From the NCBI RefSeq assembly GCF_002072105.2, contig NZ_MTBC01000003.1:62001-126000 (forward strand): 64,000 bases of DNA. The letters are read 5' to 3'. Positions 25,413-33,619 of this stretch are shown piece by piece. Source of the DNA: Croceivirga radicis (GTDB lineage: Bacteria; Bacteroidota; Bacteroidia; Flavobacteriales; Flavobacteriaceae). The notes beneath the pieces are model-generated. The model was given only the letters and a program-made list of their open reading frames with translations, searched no databases and had not been told where the DNA came from. A program made the translations under genes and the position numbers. Numbering within the stretch: the stretch's first letter is position 1; the number at the start of each line of letters is the position of its first letter.

Positions 25413-26006
25413 ATGAACTTTTTGGCCCATGTTTACCTATCGTTTAACCATCCAGAAATTACCATTGGTAATTTTATTGCAGACCAAATACGGGCAAACA
25501 AATACAAACACCTACCTGTTAACATTCAAAAAGGGATTGTATTGCATAGGGCAATTGATACCTTTACGGATAGCCACCCCACCCCAAAGAAAAGTAGTAA
25601 ACGATTGCACAAGAATTATGGCCATTACAGCAGGGTAATAGTAGATATCTATTACGATCACTTTTTAGCCAAAAATTGGACCAATTACAGCTCTATTCCT
25701 TTAGATACGTTTGTAGATGATTTTTATGGTCTTTTACATGACAATTATGAAATACTTCCAAAAAGCACACAACGGATGATGCCGTACATGATTGCAGATA
25801 ATTGGTTGCTAAACTATAGTAATCTAGACGGAATATCTAGAGTTTTAAATGGTATGAACAAGCGCACCAACAATAAAAGTAAAATGAACCTAGCCATAGC
25901 AGATCTACAAACCCATTACAATGCTTTTGAAGCGGAATTTCTTAGTTTTTTTAACGAATTGATTACCTTTTCAAAAAATAAATACCACCAGTTATGCCAA
26001 GAATAA
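25413..26006 (+). CDS. acpH: Acyl carrier protein phosphodiesterase
   Basis: A 197-residue AcpH (DUF479) protein, expected to remove the 4'-phosphopantetheine arm from holo-ACP. It is an HD-like all-helical hydrolase. The family signature is at the N-terminus: NFLAHVYLSF, GNFIADQIR, and GIVLHRAIDTFTDSHP with the metal-binding His/Asp residues. The DIYYDHFLAKNW segment follows. Length is normal. Its 3' end overlaps the start of the gamma-glutamyltransferase gene by 13 bases, so the two are probably co-transcribed. Confidence 0.93.
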   Translation: MNFLAHVYLSFNHPEITIGNFIADQIRANKYKHLPVNIQKGIVLHRAIDTFTDSHPTPKKSSKRLHKNYGHYSRVIVDIYYDHFLAKNWTNYSSIPLDTFVDDFYGLLHDNYEILPKSTQRMMPYMIADNWLLNYSNLDGISRVLNGMNKRTNNKSKMNLAIADLQTHYNAFEAEFLSFFNELITFSKNKYHQLCQE

Positions 26007-27685
26007 TCGCCGTTTTACTACTTAGTCTAGTATTCCATGCCTGTAAAACCTCCCCTAAACACGTAGCACCTACTGGATTGGTAGTAGAGAACGCCATGGT
26101 AGTAGCGGCAAGGGAAGAAGCTGCACAAATTGGCGTAGAAATAATGCAAAAAGGAGGAAATGCTTTTGATGCCATGGTTGCCACCGAAATGGCGCTGGCC
26201 ATAGCCTACCCGTTTGCAGGTAATTTAGGAGGTGGTGGTTTTATGGTCTATAGAAAAGCAGATGGCACCGTTGGGGCATTGGATTATAGGGAAAAAGCGC
26301 CTTTGGCAGCCCATAAAGACATGTATTTGGATTCCGTTGGTAATGTAGTGCCAGATATGAGTACCGTTGGCGCTACTGCCGTTGGTGTTCCTGGCACGGT
26401 GGCTGGGGTAATTGCTGCCCATGAAAAATTTGGCAAACTTTCTTTAAAGGAGATTTTTGAACCGGTGATAGCATTGGCCAATAAGGGCGTTATAGTAACA
26501 AAAAAGCAAGCCAAGCGTTTAGAAAACACTCGAGAACAATTTATTGCTGTTAACGGAGATAGTACCAAGTTTGCTTCAATTTTTAAAGTAGGCGATACCA
26601 TAAAATATCCAGCTTTGGCAGCTACACTTACTAAAATTCAAAAAGATGGGAAAGCCGGATTTTACAAGGGAGAAATTGCCGAAAAGTTGGCCAACTTTAT
26701 CCAAAGCAATGGTGGTTATATTACCACGGAAGATTTAGCCAAATATGAAGCTAAGTGGCGTAACCCTATTGTTTTTAACTACAAGGACCTTAAAATCATA
26801 AGCATGAGTCCACCCAGTAGCGGTGGAATTACCATGAACCAGATTTTTAAAATGATGGAAGACCATGATATCAAAGCCTATGGCCATAATTCCGCAAAGA
26901 ACATTCGGCTCTTTACAGAAGCTGCCAGAAGAGCCTATGCCGATCGCAACTATTTTTTAGGAGACCCAGATTTTGTAACCATCCCTACACAAGAGATGAC
27001 TTCTGAAAATTATCTAAAAAAGCGAATGGCCAATTTTTCTTTTGATAAGGCTACCCCATCTGATAGTATTTCTAGAGGTAATATTAAAATTATTGAAAGT
27101 GATGAGACTACCCATTACTCTATTGTAGACACAGAAGGTAACGCAGTTTCTGTAACTACTACTCTCAATGGCGCTTACGGATCTAAATTGTATTCAGACG
27201 AATTGGGTTTTTTCTTAAACAATGAAATGGACGATTTTAGCGCTAAGCCAGGCATACCAAATATGTTTGGCCTAATAGGTGCAGAAGCCAATAGTATTGC
27301 CCCCGAAAAAAGAATGCTAAGCAGTATGTCTCCTACCATTGTAGAAAAAGATGGCAACTTATACATGGTAGTAGGCACTCCGGGAGGTTCTACCATCATT
27401 ACAGCAGTTGCGCAAACCATTTTAAATGTATACGAACACGAACTTAGTATGCAAGAAGCCGTGAACGCTCCAAGATTTCACCATCAGTGGTTGCCAGATA
27501 TGATTATGTTTGAAGAACAAGGGTTTTCTAATGAATTAAAGGCTCAATTAAAATCAAAAGGATATTCCATTCTAGAAGGCAGAACGCGTATTATTGGAAA
27601 AGTAGATGCCATAAAAGTTTTACCAAATGGTAAATTAGAAGGTGGTGCAGATAAAAGGGGTGATGATAAAGCGGTAGGTTTTTAA
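25994..27685 (+). CDS. ggt: Gamma-glutamyltransferase (lipoprotein)
   Basis: A 563-residue N-terminal-nucleophile hydrolase acting on glutathione and gamma-glutamyl compounds in the envelope. The lipobox FHAC gives lipidation at C17, so it is membrane-tethered. The large-subunit region has GNLGGGGFMVYRKADG and DYREKAP. The autocleavage point and nucleophile is the first Thr of TTHYS (T372), followed by GNAVSVTTTLN, and the small subunit has SSMSPTI and GTPGGSTIITA. All catalytic residues look intact. It overlaps acpH by 13 bases. No terminator was obvious in the 179 bases that follow. Confidence 0.96.
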   Translation: MPRIIAVLLLSLVFHACKTSPKHVAPTGLVVENAMVVAAREEAAQIGVEIMQKGGNAFDAMVATEMALAIAYPFAGNLGGGGFMVYRKADGTVGALDYREKAPLAAHKDMYLDSVGNVVPDMSTVGATAVGVPGTVAGVIAAHEKFGKLSLKEIFEPVIALANKGVIVTKKQAKRLENTREQFIAVNGDSTKFASIFKVGDTIKYPALAATLTKIQKDGKAGFYKGEIAEKLANFIQSNGGYITTEDLAKYEAKWRNPIVFNYKDLKIISMSPPSSGGITMNQIFKMMEDHDIKAYGHNSAKNIRLFTEAARRAYADRNYFLGDPDFVTIPTQEMTSENYLKKRMANFSFDKATPSDSISRGNIKIIESDETTHYSIVDTEGNAVSVTTTLNGAYGSKLYSDELGFFLNNEMDDFSAKPGIPNMFGLIGAEANSIAPEKRMLSSMSPTIVEKDGNLYMVVGTPGGSTIITAVAQTILNVYEHELSMQEAVNAPRFHHQWLPDMIMFEEQGFSNELKAQLKSKGYSILEGRTRIIGKVDAIKVLPNGKLEGGADKRGDDKAVGF

Positions 27686-27807
27686 GCTTTGCTTGTAACG
27701 GCTATAAACTATTGTCTCATGGTTTCCGCAGTCTAGTCTAGATATAACTAACAGGAAATCTTTTAAAATCAAAAGCTTAGATTTTATTAGCACTGTAGAT
27801 TCATGGG

Positions 27808-27841
27808 TTTGTTTTTTACGAGGTTTAATATTTTATATTTG
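27808..27841 (+). promoter_or_regulatory. Candidate Bacteroidota promoter for the DUF1338 gene
   Basis: TTTG at 27808-27811 and TATATTTG at 27834-27841 are separated by 22 bases, close to the Bacteroidota -33/-7 arrangement. The -7 box ends 23 bases before the ATG at 27865. This is the best two-part promoter match I noticed in the window. Confidence 0.5.
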
Positions 27842-27864
27842 TAACAATTCACAAACTTTATGTT

Positions 27865-28773
27865 ATGATATTTAACAAAGATGTTGCTTTAGATGGTATT
27901 TTAGATGCCCTATTTACTCCATATAAAAAAAGTGTCCCTGATGTAAACCATATTGTTACGGCCATGTTAAATCAGGGGATCATTAATAAAGAAGAAGACA
28001 TTTTAAACGACCATATTGCCTTTAGAACATTGGGCGTTCCTAATCTTGGAATAGCCTCTTTTGAAAAGATTTTTCTGCACCATGGTTATAAAAAAATGGA
28101 ACCTTATTTTTTTGAACAAAAAAAGTTAGATGCCTTTTGGTATGCCCCACCAAGTCCAGAATATCCCAGAATATTCATTAGTGAACTACGGGTAAAAGAC
28201 CTTTCAAAAGAAACACAAGCAATAATTCATAACTACACAGATGCGGTTACTAAAGACCCCATTGATTCTATTGATTTGGATGATGTAAAAGCCGTTGGCG
28301 ACTTTTTCTATAAGCCTTTGTGGGAACTACCTACTTTAGAAGACTACAACGCATTGGCTAAAGAGAGTGAATATGCTGCTTGGGTTATTTACAACAGATA
28401 TTACCTAAATCATTACACCATTAGCGTTCATGCATTACCAACACCCTACAACAATCTTAACACCTTTAATACATTCCTTGAAAAAAATGGAATTGTATTA
28501 AATGATTCTGGATCAAAGATTAAAATTAGTGCGGATGGATTGCTTAAACAAAGTAGCTCTGTAGCTAAAATGATTCTGGCAACTTTTGCTGACGGTACAA
28601 CTAAAGAAATAAGTGGTAGCTACGTAGAATTTGCGGAACGATTACCCTTACCCCAATTTGCCCATTTGCCGGCAGAAGAATTGACCACCGCTATGCGTAG
28701 AGAAGGATTTGAAGCCGCCAATGCGGATAAGATTTTTGAGAGCACCTATAGTGAACAAACCAGCAAATCTTAA
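27865..28773 (+). CDS. DUF1338 protein, 2-oxoadipate dioxygenase/decarboxylase (HglS/YdcJ) family
   Basis: A 302-residue DUF1338 protein, a vicinal-oxygen-chelate-like iron enzyme family. The presumed metal triad is present: H50 in NDHIAFRT, H183 in LNHYTIS, and E255 in SYVEFAER. The characterised relative HglS converts 2-oxoadipate to D-2-hydroxyglutarate in lysine catabolism. This protein is clearly shorter than that enzyme (about 460 residues), so the substrate could differ. A GlcD-type dehydrogenase that could use D-2-hydroxyglutarate lies at 15758-18661, about 9 kb away. The family is firm; the reaction is tentative. Confidence 0.82.
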   Translation: MIFNKDVALDGILDALFTPYKKSVPDVNHIVTAMLNQGIINKEEDILNDHIAFRTLGVPNLGIASFEKIFLHHGYKKMEPYFFEQKKLDAFWYAPPSPEYPRIFISELRVKDLSKETQAIIHNYTDAVTKDPIDSIDLDDVKAVGDFFYKPLWELPTLEDYNALAKESEYAAWVIYNRYYLNHYTISVHALPTPYNNLNTFNTFLEKNGIVLNDSGSKIKISADGLLKQSSSVAKMILATFADGTTKEISGSYVEFAERLPLPQFAHLPAEELTTAMRREGFEAANADKIFESTYSEQTSKS

Positions 28774-28802
28774 ATCAATACGCTATTTTAGTAAAAAAAA
28801 AG

Positions 28803-29501
28803 ATGCGTAAATTTTTTAAATGGATTGGGGTTTTACTTCTAGTATTACTTGTTGTTTTAGGCATTTTAGGCTTAATCATACATGAAAAACAACCAGCGAT
28901 CAATCCTTCTAAAGAAGCAGATATTTTAGCACAGGAAATGCTAACCAGGCTAAACCATACGGCATATAAAAATACGCGACATTTAGAATGGAGTTTCCAG
29001 AATGGAAAAAATAAATATCAGTGGGATAAAAAAAAGGGATTAGTACAAATGACTATGGGCGACACCAAACTATTACTAAACCTAAGTTTTCCTCAAAAAT
29101 CAAAAGTACTTGCGCCTAAAAACCTTCAAAAAACAGAAAAACAAGAACTTATAGCAAAAGGTATAGCTAATTTTAACAACGATTCTTTTTGGCTAGTAGC
29201 TCCTTATAAAGTTTTAGATAAAGGCACAAAACGCACAATGGTAGAATTAGAAGATGGCTCAAAAGGTTTAATGGTTACTTATATGGAGGGTGGGTCTACC
29301 CCAGGTGATAGTTACTTATGGATTTTAGATGAAAATGGCTTTCCCAAAAGCTTCAAAATGTGGGTAAGTATTATTCCCATAGGCGGACTAGAAGCCACAT
29401 GGGACGACTGGCTGGTAACCGAAAGTGGGGCCTTTTTACCCAAATCTCACAAATTAGGACCTTTTAATCTAAATATGGGAAATGTAGCCGGGCACAACTA
29501 A
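28803..29501 (+). CDS. Membrane-anchored protein of unknown function
   Basis: A 232-residue protein I do not recognise by name. Residues about 6-26 are one hydrophobic helix (WIGVLLLVLLVVLGILGLII) after a short basic start, anchoring a periplasmic domain. That domain begins ADILAQEMLTRLNHTAYKNT and alternates beta strands (YQWDKKKGLVQMTMGDTKL, YLWILDENGFPKSFKMW, GGLEATWDDW), somewhat like a LolA-type open barrel, though this is only an impression. It starts 30 bases after the DUF1338 stop and is followed 29 bases later by a DUF3124 lipoprotein, so all three may form one unit. Confidence 0.7.
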   Translation: MRKFFKWIGVLLLVLLVVLGILGLIIHEKQPAINPSKEADILAQEMLTRLNHTAYKNTRHLEWSFQNGKNKYQWDKKKGLVQMTMGDTKLLLNLSFPQKSKVLAPKNLQKTEKQELIAKGIANFNNDSFWLVAPYKVLDKGTKRTMVELEDGSKGLMVTYMEGGSTPGDSYLWILDENGFPKSFKMWVSIIPIGGLEATWDDWLVTESGAFLPKSHKLGPFNLNMGNVAGHN

Positions 29502-29529
29502 CCCTTATTTTCGCCATATTTGTAGTATT

Positions 29530-30051
29530 ATGACACATAAATTCACATTAGGTTGTATTTCATTGCTTTTGATTAGTCTTATGAATTGCAATTTACCCGT
29601 TAGAGAAGAGGACCCTAAAAGAACAGATCTGTCCGATAAACCTGTGGCTCAATTACCGGTAGATAGTCTTAAAATAAACGGTAAAACATATTTATCTGTC
29701 TATTCAGAGGTCTATAGCTACTCAGAACATACTACGCATAATTTAACCTCTACCATAAGTTTAAGAAATAGAGATGCTAAACATCCCGTATATATAGAAA
29801 AGGCAACTTTTTATGATACTAAAGGGAAAGCATTACATGAGTACGTAACCAAACCTTTTGCTCTAGCTCCAATGGAAACCGTACACATTGTAATCAATGA
29901 AAAAGACGAAGAAGGCGGTACGGGGGCCAATTTTATTTTTGAATGGGCTACAGAACAAAATACCATCACCCCTTTATTTGAAGCGGTCATGATTTCTACC
30001 CAAGGCCAGCAAGGACTTTCTTTTGTAACCTATGGCCAACCTATAAATTAA
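29530..30051 (+). CDS. DUF3124 lipoprotein
   Basis: A 173-residue lipoprotein. The signal ends in LMNC, giving lipidation at about C20. The body fits DUF3124: YLSVYSEVYSYSEHTTHNLT, SLRNRDAKHPVYIEKATFYD, TKGKALHEYV, and GGTGANFIFEW near the end. The family is found mostly in proteobacteria and Bacteroidota and has no assigned function that I know of. It ends on the other strand's regulator stop: the TAA codons of the two convergent genes overlap within the palindromic bases TTAA. Confidence 0.8.
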   Translation: MTHKFTLGCISLLLISLMNCNLPVREEDPKRTDLSDKPVAQLPVDSLKINGKTYLSVYSEVYSYSEHTTHNLTSTISLRNRDAKHPVYIEKATFYDTKGKALHEYVTKPFALAPMETVHIVINEKDEEGGTGANFIFEWATEQNTITPLFEAVMISTQGQQGLSFVTYGQPIN

Positions 30052-30815
30052 GTAGTTCCCTGCCCCACTTGTCGTTTTAGTTCTTCCATAGATTCTTGCA
30101 ATTGGCGCAATAACCCACGATCTGTTGTAGCATCTACATTAAACGTAAGTTTGCTACTAACCTCCCAAATCTCTTGAATTTGAAAAGGCTTTATTTCATA
30201 AGGTGGGTAAGCCTCATTTAAGGAGATTAAAGTAATATTATTTGAATTAGGCCTTTTTTCTATTTTCTTTACCATGACAGAATCATGTAAAACCACTACA
30301 TACATTTTATTGGCACTTATGTAATCTATATGCTCTATTGCTTTTGCCAACACCCATTCTCCTGGTCTTAAATTGGGTAACATACTATCCCCTTCTACTT
30401 GGAAACCCCTGTAGGTTGCATTTCTAAATTCCGGAATAGGCAAATCAAAAGCTGGTAGTTGCTGGTACCAGCTAGTATCTTGAATGTTCTGAGGATAACC
30501 TGCAGCGGCTTTGGCATTTACCAACACCATGTTATCTTGTTCAGAATTGTCTACGGTTACCACTTTAGGTATTACACTTACCTTGTTGGTGTCCAAGTGC
30601 TTATTTTCACTATCCCCATATAACCAAAGGGGATTTATTTTAAACTGGCGTAGAAGTTCTGCCACCACTTTGCCAGACAATTTGGTACGCCCTCTCTCGA
30701 TATCTGCCGTGGTATTTTTTACACCAATCATAGCAGCGAATTCAGCTTGGGTGTAGCCTAAATCACGCCTTAATTCTACAAAACGCTTTAAGGTAAGTTC
30801 ATTTTCCATATCCAA
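30048..30815 (-). CDS. XRE-family regulator with C-terminal S24 (LexA/CI-type) peptidase domain
   Basis: A 255-residue repressor-like protein. Residues 8-65 are a helix-turn-helix of the XRE/Cro type (LGYTQAEFAAMIGVKNTTAD). The C-terminal domain is an S24 peptidase: nucleophile S144 in EGDSMLPNL and general base K183 in VMVKKIE. A possible self-cleavage site is A105-G106 in AKAAAGYPQ, matching the Ala-Gly bond of LexA and CI. It is therefore expected to repress genes until DNA damage triggers RecA-stimulated self-cleavage. It is divergent from a radical-SAM DNA repair gene, and the region between holds repeated palindromes. A trailing coiled coil (LRQLQESMEELKRQV) may aid dimerisation. Confidence 0.9.
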   Translation of the reverse strand: MDMENELTLKRFVELRRDLGYTQAEFAAMIGVKNTTADIERGRTKLSGKVVAELLRQFKINPLWLYGDSENKHLDTNKVSVIPKVVTVDNSEQDNMVLVNAKAAAGYPQNIQDTSWYQQLPAFDLPIPEFRNATYRGFQVEGDSMLPNLRPGEWVLAKAIEHIDYISANKMYVVVLHDSVMVKKIEKRPNSNNITLISLNEAYPPYEIKPFQIQEIWEVSSKLTFNVDATTDRGLLRQLQESMEELKRQVGQGTT

Positions 30816-30826
30816 ATATACTAGAT

Positions 30827-30882
30827 TAGGAATATTTCCAAAAATAAATTTGGATATTTTCCATTAATTGGAATTTTTCCAT
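30827..30882. promoter_or_regulatory. Array of palindromic repeats, candidate operators of the S24 regulator
   Basis: Three near-palindromic 15-mers occur here: TAGGAATATTTCCAA (30827-30841), TTGGATATTTTCCAT (30850-30864) and TTGGAATTTTTCCAT (30868-30882). They share the core GGAwwwTTTCC. The last two are 13/15 identical with an 18-base period. A fourth, degenerate copy in reverse (TTTCCATATCCAAA, 30803-30816) lies across the regulator's start codon. The array occupies the spacer between two divergent genes, where an autorepressing LexA-like operator would be expected. Confidence 0.6.
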
Positions 30883-30906
30883 ATTTTTGGATAAAAACCT
30901 AAAGCT

Positions 30907-32169
30907 GTGAATTTTGAACGTATTAAGGAAAAATTGAACATCCTTGCAGATGCCGCCAAATATGATGTTTCATGTGCCAGCAGCGGCAGTAACAGAAAAA
31001 ATACCAATAAGGGTCTTGGCAATAGCACTGGCATGGGTATTTGCCATAGTTATACCGAGGATGGTCGATGTGTTTCACTTTTAAAAATACTCTTGACCAA
31101 TCATTGCATATACGATTGTGCTTATTGTGTTACCCGTAAAAGTAACGATGTAAAACGTGCTGCCTTTAAAATTCAAGAAGTGGTAGACCTTACTATTAAT
31201 TTTTACCGCAGAAATTATATTGAAGGTCTTTTTTTAAGTTCCGGAATATTTAAAAGTCCAGACCACACTATGGAGCGTTTGGTTCAAGTGGCCAAAAAAT
31301 TACGATTAGAAGAAAATTTCAACGGTTATATCCATTTAAAATCCATACCCGGTTGTAGTGATGAATTAATGTATGAGGCTGGCCTGTATGCCGATCGGTT
31401 ATCTGTAAACATTGAAGTACCCACAATCTCTGGTCTTAAACTATTGGCCCCAGAAAAAAAGCACGAAGATTTTACCAAACCCATGCTAAAGGTTAAGAAC
31501 GAACTTATCCGTTACAATAATGAAAGAAAAATAATAAAAAGCACTCCAAAATATGCACCTGCTGGACAAAGCACGCAAATGATTGTTGGAGCCACGGGAG
31601 AAACAGATAAAGACATCATGTATTCTGCCACTTATTATTACAAGCAATTTCATATGAAGCGGGTTTACTACTCTGGTTATGTACCTGTAATCCAAGATGA
31701 ACGCTTACCAAGTGTTACTAGTCAGGTGCCCATGTTAAGGGAAAACCGTTTGTACCAAACAGATTGGTTATTGCGGTTTTACGGTTTTTCCATAACCGAA
31801 ATACTAGACAAAAATCATCCTAATTTAGATCCAGATGTAGACCCAAAATTATCGTGGGCCTTAAGAAACTTGCATCTATTTCCTGTAGATATTAATACGG
31901 CAGAGAAACATATGTTGTTGCGAATTCCAGGGTTGGGGGTAAAATCTGCCCATAAAATTATACAAGCTAGAAAATACAGAAAATTAAATTGGGAGCACCT
32001 TAAAAAACTTGGGGTTGCCCTTAACAGAGCCCAATATTTTATTCGTTGTACGGCCAAAGACCAAGTTAGGAAAGACTTGCCCGCAGAGCGAATTAAAGGT
32101 TTAATTTTACAAAATTCAACGGGAAAGTTCCGTAGTAATTTTAGTACCCAACTTTCGCTATTTAATTAA
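30907..32169 (+). CDS. Putative DNA modification/repair radical SAM protein (TIGR03916 type)
   Basis: A 420-residue radical SAM protein of the subgroup annotated as putative DNA modification/repair. The cluster cysteines are C67, C71 and C74 in CIYDCAYC. Additional conserved Cys residues occur at 23, 46 and 55. A helix-hairpin-helix (LLRIPGLGVKSAHKII, about 337-352) should contact DNA. It begins with GTG at 30907 directly after the palindrome array; the family-typical N-terminus NFERIKEKLNILADAAKYD follows at once. The TIGR03915 partner lies 19 bases downstream. Its reaction is not established; spore-photoproduct-lyase-like chemistry is a guess. Confidence 0.88.
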   Translation: MNFERIKEKLNILADAAKYDVSCASSGSNRKNTNKGLGNSTGMGICHSYTEDGRCVSLLKILLTNHCIYDCAYCVTRKSNDVKRAAFKIQEVVDLTINFYRRNYIEGLFLSSGIFKSPDHTMERLVQVAKKLRLEENFNGYIHLKSIPGCSDELMYEAGLYADRLSVNIEVPTISGLKLLAPEKKHEDFTKPMLKVKNELIRYNNERKIIKSTPKYAPAGQSTQMIVGATGETDKDIMYSATYYYKQFHMKRVYYSGYVPVIQDERLPSVTSQVPMLRENRLYQTDWLLRFYGFSITEILDKNHPNLDPDVDPKLSWALRNLHLFPVDINTAEKHMLLRIPGLGVKSAHKIIQARKYRKLNWEHLKKLGVALNRAQYFIRCTAKDQVRKDLPAERIKGLILQNSTGKFRSNFSTQLSLFN

Positions 32170-32188
32170 TACAGTTAATTCTATTATC

Positions 32189-32968
32189 ATGAATTCTTTT
32201 GCAACCACCCTTGTATACGATGGAAGTTTCAACGGCTTTTTAACTACCGTATTTATAGCTTTTGAAGAAAAACTCCATGTAGCCGATATACAGAAAGAAT
32301 ACCAAGCCCAAAGCGGATTGTTTTCAAATACGGAGACCGTTTTTACCGACAATTCCAAAGCGGAACGTGTTTGGAACGGGCTAAAGAAAAAAAATTACAA
32401 CACGCTAACCTCCATTTATTTTGCCTTTTTAAGTGAAAATGAAGGGATTGAATTCATTCTTTATTGTTTTATCAAAACAATGATGGCACAGCAAAACTTT
32501 AAAGGCATAGATTATGGAGACGCCTCCGCCCTACATATTAGCCAGCTAGCGAAAAAAGTGGGTAGGGAAAAACACAGAATGGAAGCTTTTGTACGGTTTC
32601 AACTAACTAAAGACCAAATTTATTTTGCCAATATAGAGCCAGATTTTAACGTTTTGCCCTTAATATCCAAGCACTTTAAAAACAGATATGCAGACCAAGA
32701 ATGGTTAATATATGACACCAAAAGAAAATATGGTATCTACTATGATTTACATAAGGTAGAAATGGTTGATCTGGAATTAAATGAGATTCATTTTAATAGA
32801 ACTAGAAAAAGTGAGGTATTCGAAGAAAACGAGTACCAGTACCAAAACCTTTGGACCAATTACTTCAATAGTACCAATATAAAATCTAGGATAAACAAAA
32901 AATTACATCAACAACATGTACCAAAAAGGTATTGGAAATATTTAAGCGAAAAAAAGGATGCCGTTTAG
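32189..32968 (+). CDS. TIGR03915 family putative DNA repair protein (DUF4130)
   Basis: A 259-residue DUF4130 protein, usually encoded next to the TIGR03916 radical SAM protein, as here with 19 bases between. The opening TLVYDGSFNGFLTTVFIAFE and the central DASALHISQLAKKVGREKHRMEAFVRF, then the FNVLPLISKHFKNRYADQEW segment, agree with the family. It resembles the N-terminal part of uracil-DNA-glycosylase-like fusion proteins in other phyla and is assumed to act in repair. It ends LSEKKDAV inside the left arm of a bidirectional terminator. Confidence 0.85.
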   Translation: MNSFATTLVYDGSFNGFLTTVFIAFEEKLHVADIQKEYQAQSGLFSNTETVFTDNSKAERVWNGLKKKNYNTLTSIYFAFLSENEGIEFILYCFIKTMMAQQNFKGIDYGDASALHISQLAKKVGREKHRMEAFVRFQLTKDQIYFANIEPDFNVLPLISKHFKNRYADQEWLIYDTKRKYGIYYDLHKVEMVDLELNEIHFNRTRKSEVFEENEYQYQNLWTNYFNSTNIKSRINKKLHQQHVPKRYWKYLSEKKDAV

Positions 32969-32976
32969 CATCCTTT
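32953..32976. terminator. Bidirectional terminator after the repair cassette
   Basis: The stem AAAGGATGC/GCATCCTTT with a six-base loop overlaps the stop of the TIGR03915 gene and lies between two convergent genes. Confidence 0.75.
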
Positions 32977-32980
32977 CTTG

Positions 32981-33505
32981 TTATTTACCTTTTTCGCCAA
33001 CAAAGCCATCACTTTTAGATTTGAACAAAACATTAAAACTTGTTAAAGATCCATATACTCGTGTAATGTATTGCTGCAAATCTATTTTTTCTTGATCATC
33101 TAGATTTTTACTGCTGTTAATTTTTTGTTCCATCACACGCAACCTATCCCTTACCATAACTATTTTATGAAAAAAAGTGTCTATCGGCATTTCTTTGTTA
33201 GAAGTTGCTCCGTTAGGTTCCAAAATTAATTTTCCACCTTTCCATTTATCTGCTAAAGCTACTTTCTCGTGGGTATCACTCCATTTCTCCAATATTTTAA
33301 CTAAAGAGCGCTCTACCTCAAAAAAACTTACCGTGTCAACTTCGCCCTCTACGGCTTCAATGGTTTCAAAATCACAATCTAAATCAATAGTTTCAAGACC
33401 TTTTTCTAAAAAAGTTACCCAATAATGTTTGGAAGTTACGTTGGTAACCACTCCCTTACCGTAGTCTGGATGGTCTATCCTAGATCCAATTCCTAATATT
33501 TTCAT
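32981..33505 (-). CDS. Free-standing Tudor/SH3-like domain protein of unknown function
   Basis: A 174-residue cytosolic protein. Residues about 5-50 (GSRIDHPDYGKGVVTNV, then YWVTFLEKGLETIDLD) resemble the C-terminal Tudor-like domain of PcrA/UvrD, which in this same window reads VNHTRFGRGKVLNIEGV in the helicase at 49098. The rest is helical (SFFEVERSLVKILEKWSD; IDTFFHKIVMVRDRLRVMEQ) and ends near GEKGK. No enzyme motif was seen. Placed between the radical-SAM repair cassette and uvrA, it may bind RNA polymerase or DNA, but this is inferred from one short similarity. Confidence 0.65.
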   Translation of the reverse strand: MKILGIGSRIDHPDYGKGVVTNVTSKHYWVTFLEKGLETIDLDCDFETIEAVEGEVDTVSFFEVERSLVKILEKWSDTHEKVALADKWKGGKLILEPNGATSNKEMPIDTFFHKIVMVRDRLRVMEQKINSSKNLDDQEKIDLQQYITRVYGSLTSFNVLFKSKSDGFVGEKGK

Positions 33506-33619
33506 CGTTCTAAAATCTAATTCAATTATTTGTCTAAAAATAAGACATCAATTAACAAATAAGCAACATATACCAACTTCCAATTTAAACTTCAATTGCT
33601 TACTTTAGCATCTTGTGCT

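Noticed and set aside
33596-33619. TTG start adding eight residues to UvrA
   Set aside because: The ATG at 33620 gives the usual UvrA start just before the first conserved strand.
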